Below, one piece after another: positions 1 to 7,410 of a DNA stretch of 7,410 nt. A model generated the notes under the pieces. That model was not told the origin of the DNA. It did not search any database and saw only the letters and a list, made by a program, of their open reading frames with translations. Location of the stretch: NCBI GenBank assembly GCA_028699855.1, contig JAQVTV010000042.1:1-7410 (forward strand). The letters run 5' to 3'. How positions within the stretch are numbered: position 1 is the stretch's first letter; every line of letters starts with the position of its first letter. Origin of the DNA: Candidatus Izemoplasmatales bacterium. GTDB lineage: Bacteria; Bacillota_I; Bacilli_A; Izemoplasmatales; Hujiaoplasmataceae. The translations under genes were made by a program, and so were the position numbers.

Positions 1-106
<106 letters not shown>

Positions 107-126
107 TCAATGAATCTTGAATTACC

Positions 127-549
127 TTATTTTTTTGCCGGAGCCGGTCGTTTCGCTCCATACTTGGAACGTCCTTGCTTTCTGTCTTGGACTGAAGTTG
201 TATCCAAGGTGCCGCGAATGATGTGATAACGGACACCAGGCAGGTCCTTCACACGTCCGCCACGAATCAGGACAACGCTATGTTCCTGGAGTTTGTGGCC
301 AATGCCGGGAATGTACGCATTAACTTCGCCGCCGTTTGATAGACGCACGCGGGCATACTTTCTCAATGCGGAGTTCGGCTTCTTGGGGGTCATCGTTGCC
401 ACACGCACACAGACTCCACGCTTTTGCGGACTGGAAAGATCCGTGTAGCGTTTCTTCAAACTGTTGAAACCAATGTTCAACTGCGGCGCTTTGGATTTCC
501 TGACTTTGTCGTGACGTCCTTGTTTGATCAACTGGTTGATCGTAGGCAT
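127..549 (-). CDS. rpsL: 30S ribosomal protein S12
   Basis: The protein is 140 aa, close to the Bacillus-type S12 length of about 138. S12 sits at the subunit interface near the decoding centre and controls accuracy. Family motifs are intact: MPTINQL at the N terminus, [12 protein letters not shown] (39-50), [17 protein letters not shown] (54-70), [18 protein letters not shown] (82-99) and [10 protein letters not shown] (100-109), ending in a lysine/proline-rich tail. The two lysine sites where streptomycin-resistance changes usually fall (PKKPNS and the RVKDLP lysine) are wild type. Asp102, in the DLPGVRYH motif, is the residue methylthiolated in organisms with RimO. The ATG at 549-547 is chosen because it begins the conserved MPTINQL and sits 8 nt after an AAAGGAGG site; the frame stays open upstream to 627, but that extension has no S12 character. 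First gene of the str operon, transcribed from the promoter at 654-682. Confidence 0.98.
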   Translation of the reverse strand: MPTINQLIKQGRHDKVRKSKAPQLNIGFNSLKKRYTDLSSPQKRGVCVRVATMTPKKPNSALRKYARVRLSNGGEVNAYIPGIGHKLQEHSVVLIRGGRVKDLPGVRYHIIRGTLDTTSVQDRKQGRSKYGAKRPAPAKK

Positions 550-557
550 ATGTGTTT

Positions 558-565
558 CCTCCTTT
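558..565 (-). promoter_or_regulatory. rpsL ribosome binding site
   Basis: The minus strand reads AAAGGAGG, a perfect match to the anti-Shine-Dalgarno end of the 16S gene in this same window (CCTCCTTT). It is 8 nt upstream of the ATG at 549. It decides the rpsL start against the longer in-frame extension to 627, which would place this site inside the coding sequence. Confidence 0.9.
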
Positions 566-607
566 CTTACCCACACACCCGGGAGGTGCGTTTGTCTCAT
601 TTTTATA

Positions 608-624
608 AGGTTGCAGGGCAACCT
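608..624 (-). promoter_or_regulatory. Hairpin in the rpsL mRNA leader
   Basis: On the minus strand AGGTTGC and GCAACCT form a perfect 7-bp stem around a 3-nt loop. It lies in the roughly 98-nt untranslated leader predicted from the promoter at 654-682. It is followed by TATAAAAATG and not by a T-run, so it does not look like an intrinsic attenuator. It may act as a 5' stabilising structure or as part of a regulatory leader; no named riboswitch or ribosomal-protein binding leader was recognised. Confidence 0.5.
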
Positions 625-653
625 CATGGATATTGATTATTTACAGCATTATT

Positions 654-682
654 ATTATATACCACGATACGTGGTGTGTCAA
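654..682 (-). promoter_or_regulatory. str operon (rpsL) promoter, perfect housekeeping-sigma consensus
   Basis: On the minus strand TTGACA (682-677) and TATAAT (659-654) are separated by exactly 17 nt. Both hexamers and the spacing are at consensus. The start of transcription is predicted near 647, giving a leader of about 98 nt before rpsL. AT-rich sequence upstream of the -35 (around 685-717) could serve as an UP element. A 15-nt palindrome fills the spacer. A consensus promoter fits the high demand for ribosomal proteins. Confidence 0.88.
661..675. promoter_or_regulatory. Palindrome inside the rpsL promoter spacer, possible operator
   Basis: ACCACG-ATA-CGTGGT is a perfect inverted repeat with 6-bp arms and a 3-bp centre. 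It occupies 15 of the 17 spacer bases, leaving one base to each promoter hexamer. A dimeric protein bound here would cover the promoter, so repression is the simplest reading. The 17-bp spacer differs from the 19-20-bp spacers of typical MerR-activated promoters. No regulator is identified, and chance or a purely structural role remains possible. Confidence 0.5.
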
Positions 683-686
683 CCAT

Positions 687-717
687 AAAATATCGAAACC
701 GTTTTCGTCGATATTTT
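687..717. repeat. 10-bp inverted repeat behind the rpsL -35 element
   Basis: AAAATATCGA (687-696) and TCGATATTTT (708-717) are perfect inverted copies separated by 11 nt, which themselves contain partly pairing CGAAA/TTTCG sequence. The repeat begins 4 bp upstream of the -35 box. It could be an operator or an AT-rich UP-element context. T-runs flank the repeat on both strands, but no gene precedes it in either direction, so it is not called a terminator. Confidence 0.45.
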
Positions 718-759
718 TCTGACTTTTCACCCGAAATATACCATCTTTGTCAAGATATG

Positions 760-790
760 ATCATCATCAAGCATTTCAATCATCATTAAG
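760..790 (+). repeat. Two 12-bp direct repeats upstream of the B12-operon promoter
   Basis: ATCATCATCAAG (760-771) and ATCATCATTAAG (779-790) match at 11 of 12 bases and start 19 bp apart, close to two helical turns. The second copy covers the place where a -35 box would lie for the -10 at 803-808, and no good -35 is present. Direct repeats at that position are typical of activator sites, but the ATC-rich composition means simple repetition could produce them. Confidence 0.4.
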
Positions 791-799
791 GATACTCCA

Positions 800-808
800 T
801 GATATAAT
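800..808 (+). promoter_or_regulatory. Extended -10 promoter of the B12-protein/ABC operon
   Basis: TG at 800-801, one base, then a perfect TATAAT at 803-808 gives the extended -10 form TGNTATAAT. The bases where a -35 would sit (about 780-785, TCATCA) match TTGACA poorly, which fits an extended -10 promoter that may rely on an activator. The start of transcription is predicted near 815, about 37 nt before the ATG at 852. Confidence 0.7.
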
Positions 809-832
809 ATAAAAATGAACGATCATATTTTT

Positions 833-842
833 AAGGCGGTGA
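833..842 (+). promoter_or_regulatory. Ribosome binding site that sets the start of the B12-binding protein
   Basis: AAGGCGGTGA matches the ideal AAGGAGGTGA at 9 of 10 bases. It ends 9 nt before the ATG at 852 and 6 nt before an immediately preceding in-frame TTG at 849. Both spacings are usable, and ATG is preferred as the stronger start codon. Confidence 0.75.
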
Positions 843-851
843 CCTACATTG

Positions 852-1499
852 ATGCAAAATGCACATTACGACACGTTTATCTCGTATCTCGAAAAAGAAG
901 ACAAGAATCAGGCGGTTCAATACGCTTTGAGTCTTCTCGAACACAAGAGCCTCACCATTGAAGCGTTATACGAAGACATTTTAGCTCCTTCGTTGCTCTT
1001 CTTTGCGTGTAAGCTCGAAGATCAAGCCATCTGTATTTGGAAAGAACACACAAGAACATCGATCATCCGTACCATCTTGGAAGCGACTTATCCTTATATC
1101 ATCGAGCGCACAAGCGCCGTGAAAAAAAGGAATCGTAAGGTCGTGGTCGTCTGCCCGCAGGAGGAATACCATGAAATCGGGGCTATCATGGCCACCCATT
1201 ACTTTATCCTCGCCGGTTTCGATGCGCAATACATTGGTGCGAACACCCCCAAGGAAGAGATCATCTCCGCCGCAAGAGTGCTCAAACCCGACTATCTCGC
1301 GCTCAGCGTCACCAATTACTACAATCTGTTCACGACGAAAAAAGTCATTGAAGAAGTCAAACGGGATTACCCGCACGTGACCATCATCATCGGAGGTCAA
1401 GCTTTTTCCCAAAAAGGCGCGACAGAGCAAATTCCATTTGACATTCACCTGGAACACATGAAGGATATCTTTTCATTGGAATCGGAGGTGGCACAATGA
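852..1499 (+). CDS. Cobalamin (B12)-binding domain protein without a DNA-binding domain
   Basis: This 215-aa protein has the two-domain corrinoid-binding architecture of MetH and CarH. A helical cap domain (about residues 5-90) is followed by a Rossmann-like B12-binding domain (about 95-205). Visible motifs are EYHEIG (105-110), the ExHxxG form of the base-off motif in which His107 should be the lower axial ligand of cobalt; LSVT (151-154), matching the SxL/SxT motif; and IGG (180-182), matching the GG motif. The cap keeps EH (65-66) of the CarH W-x9-EH motif, but the Trp position is Leu55, followed by Glu56. Nothing precedes the cap, so the MerR-type helix-turn-helix of CarH/LitR is absent, as is any methyltransferase or mutase domain. 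It has no signal peptide or membrane segment and should be cytosolic. It is the first gene of a three-gene operon, and its TGA overlaps the permease ATG. The TTG at 849 is an alternative start one codon earlier. A corrinoid sensor or carrier linked to the ABC exporter is inferred, not shown. Confidence 0.85.
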   Translation: MQNAHYDTFISYLEKEDKNQAVQYALSLLEHKSLTIEALYEDILAPSLLFFACKLEDQAICIWKEHTRTSIIRTILEATYPYIIERTSAVKKRNRKVVVVCPQEEYHEIGAIMATHYFILAGFDAQYIGANTPKEEIISAARVLKPDYLALSVTNYYNLFTTKKVIEEVKRDYPHVTIIIGGQAFSQKGATEQIPFDIHLEHMKDIFSLESEVAQ

Positions 1500-2656
1500 A
1501 ACTCCCATTCCAAATCGCTAAACGCTTCCTCTCATCGGCGAAAGGACAGACCATCTTTATCATCCTCGGCATCGCCATCGGCGTATCCGTTCAGGTTTTC
1601 ATCGGTTCTCTGATCAGCGGTCTCCAAAAAAGCCTTGTGGATAAAACCATCGGATCCGCGTCTCAAATCACGATCAAGCCATCGGATTCAGCGAATTTCC
1701 TCTATGATTATGAAGAGATGATCGCAGATATCGAGCAGACGGATGGTCTCGACATCATCACAGCGAGCGTCAACGTCAACGGTGCGTTGAGCGATGGCAC
1801 CCAAAGCGAACCCACTTTACTTCGAGGATTCAACTTCACCGGCGCGAACGTCATTTACGGTTTTGATACCAAACTCGTCGGTTCCTCCCGTTTACCTCAA
1901 AATCAAGGTGAGATCGCGCTCGGTGTCAATTTGGCAGAAACCTTGAATCTTCAGATTGGCTCTTCAATCACTTTTACCTCTCCCCTCCTGAACGATACCA
2001 CACTGGAAGTGGTCGGTATCTTCGACTTCAATGTCTTGCAAATCAACAGCACCTGGGCCATCGCGACACTTGAAACCCCCCAAGCGATTTTGGGCATCAC
2101 CGGTGGAGTATCCCAAATCGAGATGCAGATCCGTGATGTCTTTCAAGCGGAAACGATCTCCGCAGCCATCGCTTTGGATCTCGACAATCCGCAAATCAAA
2201 ATCGAAAACTGGATCGATAACAACCAGGAATTGTTGAGCGGGCTTCAAGGGCAAAGCATATCATCGGTGATGATCCAAGTCTTTGTCATGATATCCGTCA
2301 TTCTCGGGATCAGTTCGATTCTGGCGATCACCGTCATGCAAAAATCCAAACAAATCGGCATCTTGAAAGCCATGGGCATCGAAGATAAGGATTCCTCTCT
2401 CGTATTCTTGTTCGAAGGGCTCATCTTGGGTATCTTCGGCGCCATCGGCGGTGTGCTTTTCGGTTTGGGTCTTGCCTATGCATTCACCACATTCGCCATC
2501 GGCGCAGACGGCAATCCCGTCGTTCCATTAAATATCGATGGTGGTTTTATCGCCCTATCCGCGGGCATCGCGATTCTCGCCTCCATGCTGGCGTCGCTCA
2601 TCCCCGCGCGCAAATCATCGAAACTCAGTGTGATCGAGGTGATCCGCAATGCCTAA
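1496..2656 (+). CDS. FtsX/MacB/LolC-E-like ABC transporter permease
   Basis: This 386-aa protein has the standard four-helix layout of the type VII (mechanotransmission) ABC family. TM1 is at about 19-41, with the family-type opening IAKRFLSSAKG before it. An extracellular MacB-type domain spans about 45-253, and TM2 (about 255-280), TM3 (about 302-333) and TM4 (about 350-370) follow. The FtsX core motif MQKSKQIGILKAMG (281-294) and the C-terminal IPARKSSKLSVIEVIRNA are clear. Inside the extracellular domain, LLRGF (108-112), GVNLAETLNLQIGSSITF (143-160) and GIFDFNVLQINSTWAIATLE (174-193) recall LolC/LolE. One permease with one ATPase suggests a homodimeric complex of two permeases and two ATPases. 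Its ATG overlaps the stop of the B12 protein (ATGA), with GGAGGTG 5 nt before it. Substrate unknown: peptide or lipid export, or lipoprotein handling, are possible. The Lol route proper needs an outer membrane, which this lineage is not expected to have. Confidence 0.92.
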   Translation: MKLPFQIAKRFLSSAKGQTIFIILGIAIGVSVQVFIGSLISGLQKSLVDKTIGSASQITIKPSDSANFLYDYEEMIADIEQTDGLDIITASVNVNGALSDGTQSEPTLLRGFNFTGANVIYGFDTKLVGSSRLPQNQGEIALGVNLAETLNLQIGSSITFTSPLLNDTTLEVVGIFDFNVLQINSTWAIATLETPQAILGITGGVSQIEMQIRDVFQAETISAAIALDLDNPQIKIENWIDNNQELLSGLQGQSISSVMIQVFVMISVILGISSILAITVMQKSKQIGILKAMGIEDKDSSLVFLFEGLILGIFGAIGGVLFGLGLAYAFTTFAIGADGNPVVPLNIDGGFIALSAGIAILASMLASLIPARKSSKLSVIEVIRNA

Positions 2657-3347
2657 CATCGTCGAACTCAAAGACATCGTCAAAATCTATGGAGAAAAAA
2701 CCAAATTTCCAACGCAAGTTCTGTTTGACATCAACCTCGCGTTTCGAGAAGGTTCCTTCAATTCCATTATCGGTCAGTCGGGATCGGGAAAATCCACTTT
2801 GCTCAATATTCTAGGCACTCTGGATTACCCCACATCGGGCTCCATCCACATCAATGGGAAAGAAACTTCCCGGATGAACAAGCTCGCGCTTGCGAGATTG
2901 CGCAATGAAACCATCGGCTTCATCTTCCAGTTCCACTATTTGTTGCCAGAATTTACGGCTTTGGAAAACGTCTTGATGCCGTATCGCATTTCTAAGAATC
3001 CCGTCTCGGAAGCGGTGCTTGCGCGAGCCAATGAGCTCCTCCAGCTTGTCGGCCTGGAAAAATACAAGCACAACCTGGCCGTGAACATGTCGGGAGGCCA
3101 GCAACAACGCGTCGCGATCGCCCGCAGTCTGATGAACAATCCCAAATTGATTTTAGCGGACGAACCCACAGGTAATCTCGACAGCGATTCGACGGAACAA
3201 GTGTACGGATTATTACGCTCCATCAACGAGAAATATGGCACAACTTTCATCATCATCACCCATGATCGCCACATCGCCGAGAAGGCGGATCGGATCATCG
3301 AGATCAAAGACGGTAAAATTTACATGGATGTTACGAAAACCAGCTGA
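2649..3347 (+). CDS. LolD/MacB-type ABC transporter ATP-binding protein
   Basis: This 232-aa protein is a complete single nucleotide-binding domain that powers the adjacent permease at the inner face of the membrane. It carries Walker A GQSGSGKST (42-50), the Q-loop at Gln94 in FIFQFHYLLPEFTALENVLM (91-110), signature MSGGQQQR (147-154), Walker B LILADEP (167-173) with catalytic Glu172, D-loop GNLD (175-178) and switch His205. The segment after the Q-loop is very like LolD, more so than the usual MacB or BceA wording, and agrees with the LolC/E-like permease. All catalytic residues are present. The ATG lies inside the end of the permease gene, with an 8-nt overlap and GAGGTGAT 5 nt upstream, so translation is coupled. 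The gene ends in TGA, 22 nt before a strong intrinsic terminator, and is the last of the operon. Confidence 0.95.
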   Translation: MPNIVELKDIVKIYGEKTKFPTQVLFDINLAFREGSFNSIIGQSGSGKSTLLNILGTLDYPTSGSIHINGKETSRMNKLALARLRNETIGFIFQFHYLLPEFTALENVLMPYRISKNPVSEAVLARANELLQLVGLEKYKHNLAVNMSGGQQQRVAIARSLMNNPKLILADEPTGNLDSDSTEQVYGLLRSINEKYGTTFIIITHDRHIAEKADRIIEIKDGKIYMDVTKTS

Positions 3348-3369
3348 CTTCCCATTCCTTAGTTTCAAA

Positions 3370-3399
3370 GGTGATATCTGCGGATATCATCTTTTTTTT
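3370..3399 (+). terminator. Intrinsic terminator of the B12-protein/ABC operon
   Basis: GGTGATATC (3370-3378) pairs with GATATCATC (3383-3391) as a 9-bp stem containing one G-T pair, around a TGCG loop. Eight T residues follow directly (3392-3399). It lies 22 nt after the ATPase stop codon. Confidence 0.9.
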
Positions 3400-3403
3400 G
3401 CAT

Positions 3404-3426
3404 AAAAAAAAGACCCCATCGGGTCT
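3404..3426 (-). terminator. Intrinsic terminator of the rRNA/tRNA operon
   Basis: Read on the minus strand, AGACCC pairs with GGGTCT around a GATG loop (3426-3411), and the T-run corresponds to the eight A residues at 3404-3411. It follows the tRNA-Asn gene by about 47 nt. Its T-run lies 4 bp from that of the plus-strand terminator, so the two converging operons are closed back to back. Confidence 0.88.
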
Positions 3427-3473
3427 GGTTTGGTAAAATAATCATGATCGATATCACACGAATTACAGTCATT

Positions 3474-3550
3474 TGGCGCCCCAACTAGGACTTGAACCTA
3501 GGACCCCATGATTAACAGTCATGTGCTCTAACCAACTGAGCTATTGAGGC
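3474..3550 (-). tRNA. tRNA-Asn (anticodon GUU)
   Basis: The 77-nt gene folds into a full cloverleaf. The acceptor stem is GCCTCAA/TTGGGGC with one U-G pair, and the D arm contains AGCTCAGTTGGTTAGAGC. The anticodon stem CATGA/TCATG encloses loop CTGTTAA with anticodon GTT, and the T arm is CTAGG-TTCAAGT-CCTAG. The discriminator base is G and the 3' CCA is encoded in the DNA. It lies 19 nt downstream of the 5S gene on the same strand and is the last gene before the operon terminator, so it is probably released from the rRNA precursor. The intervening spacer is a pyrimidine-rich tract on the transcribed strand. Confidence 0.97.
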
Positions 3551-3569
3551 TCAAAAAAGAAAAGAAAGA

Positions 3570-3678
3570 GCCCGGCAACGTCCTACTCTCGCACTGACGT
3601 ACTACCATCGGCGCTGAAGTGCTTAACTGCTGTGTTCGGGATGGGAACAGGTGTGTCCACTTCGCCATCGTCACCGGA
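3570..3678 (-). rRNA. rrf: 5S ribosomal RNA (short form)
   Basis: Conserved blocks are clear on the minus strand: GGTGACGATGGCGAAGTGG, ACACCTGTTCCCATCCCGAA, CACAGCAGTTAAGC, CGCCGATGGTAGT and GAGAGTAGGACG. The ends are set by pairing of the terminal helix (TCCGGT near 3678-3673 with GCCGGG near 3576-3571), so they are good to a few bases. The length of about 109 nt is below the ~116 nt of Bacillus. The missing bases are in helix IV, reduced here to about 4 bp (GTAC/GTGC) with a GTCA loop. Short 5S molecules are known from Mollicutes. Confidence 0.93.
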
Positions 3679-3720
3679 GTTCTTTCAAAACTGGATATAC
3701 TGCATTGCTTTTAAAGCCGC
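3679..3720 (-). other. 23S-5S spacer with the 3' half of the 23S processing stalk
   Basis: A spacer of about 42 nt. Bases 3693-3704 pair with 6566-6578 upstream of the 23S 5' end, with one bulged base, continuing the helix that joins the two 23S ends. Bases 3705-3718 are unpaired in that stalk and contain a small self-complementary GCTT/AAGC element. No tRNA is present. Confidence 0.65.
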
Positions 3721-6563
<2,843 letters not shown>

Positions 6564-6693
6564 GCTGCAGTATTATCCACTTTTCAAAGACCTTCTTCTC
6601 TGAAGTCCCACTTCCGGTCCTTCAAAACTAAACAGATTAATCCATCCGCTGAGCTCACCCCTCAGCGTTTCTTCCTACTTAGGATTTCTCCCT
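6564..6693 (-). other. 16S-23S internal transcribed spacer without tRNA genes
   Basis: A spacer of about 130 nt, too short for the usual tRNA-Ile/tRNA-Ala pair, and no cloverleaf is visible. In transcription order it holds a perfect 7-bp hairpin, CGCTGAG/CTCAGCG with a 7-nt loop (6667-6647), then AGTTTTGAAGGACCGG (about 6629-6614), a small GAAGT/ACTTC hairpin (6614-6602), a boxA-like GGTCTTTGAAAA, and the 5' half of the 23S processing stalk (6578-6566). The AGTTTTGAA element is repeated before the 5S gene. These features fit antitermination and RNase III processing, inferred from position and pairing only. Confidence 0.8.

Positions 6694-7410
<717 letters not shown>

Larger units (their letters stand above)
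550..851. other. Divergent intergenic region between rpsL and the B12-protein operon
   Basis: About 300 bp with no credible gene. From left to right it holds the rpsL ribosome binding site, a leader hairpin (608-624), a consensus minus-strand promoter (654-682) with an internal palindrome (661-675), a 10-bp inverted repeat just behind its -35 (687-717), two direct repeats (760-790), an extended -10 promoter for the plus strand (800-808) and the ribosome binding site of the downstream gene (833-842). The stretch 720-755 shows nothing recognisable. It is AT-rich compared with the genes on both sides. Confidence 0.85.

Noticed and set aside
550..627. 26-codon N-terminal extension of rpsL in the same frame
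   Set aside because: It contains the ribosome binding site of the real start, has no S12 similarity, and S12 proteins begin with MPTINQL at the ATG at 549.
687..717. Inverted repeat as a transcription terminator
   Set aside because: T-rich sequence follows it, but no gene ends into it on either strand, as it lies between divergent promoters.
849..851. TTG start one codon before the B12-protein ATG
   Set aside because: ATG at 852 is the stronger codon and has a 9-nt spacing to the ribosome binding site; the TTG cannot be excluded but changes only one residue.
981..1457. Open frame of 158 codons antisense to the B12-protein gene
   Set aside because: Its translation shows no domain character, and it lies wholly opposite a gene with clear family motifs.
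1964..3307. Several 60-120-codon antisense and shifted frames within the permease and ATPase genes
   Set aside because: They are shadows of conserved genes, with no ribosome binding site or domain evidence of their own.
6564..6693. Possible tRNA gene in the 16S-23S spacer
   Set aside because: The spacer is about 130 nt and shows only small hairpins, with no T-arm or anticodon arm pattern.

Overview
The window looks like chromosomal DNA of a low-GC Gram-positive-type bacterium. The best guess is a Mollicutes-type lineage that uses the standard genetic code (Acholeplasma/Izemoplasma-like). Four things point there: strong AAGGAGGTGA-type ribosome binding sites, TGA used as a stop by two of the genes, a 5S rRNA of only about 109 nt, and 16S wording that resembles Acholeplasma from memory. 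This placement is an inference and no species can be named.

Layout. (1) Positions 1-550, minus strand: the start of a str operon, rpsL (S12) followed by the first 23 codons of rpsG (S7). It is driven by a perfect TTGACA-N17-TATAAT promoter at 654-682 whose spacer is almost wholly filled by a palindrome. (2) Positions about 550-851: a divergent intergenic region with the rpsL promoter and leader on one strand and, on the other, an extended -10 promoter preceded by two 12-bp direct repeats. (3) Positions 852-3347, plus strand: a tightly coupled three-gene operon made of a two-domain cobalamin-binding protein without a DNA-binding domain, a four-TM FtsX/MacB/LolC-E-like ABC permease and a LolD-like ATPase. 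Both junctions overlap (4 and 8 nt), and a strong intrinsic terminator follows. (4) Positions 3404-7410, minus strand: the distal part of an rRNA operon in the order 16S (3' half only), a short spacer without tRNA, complete 23S, 5S, tRNA-Asn(GUU) and its own intrinsic terminator, back to back with the terminator of the plus-strand operon.

How the genes work together. The rpsL/rpsG and rRNA/tRNA genes are translation housekeeping. The unusual part is the B12-protein/permease/ATPase operon. The permease and ATPase should form a homodimeric mechanotransmission-type (type VII) ABC complex in the membrane. The cobalamin-binding protein is made from the same message by translational coupling, so a corrinoid-responsive or corrinoid-related role for the transporter is a reasonable but unproven hypothesis. 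I do not recognise this trio as a described system.
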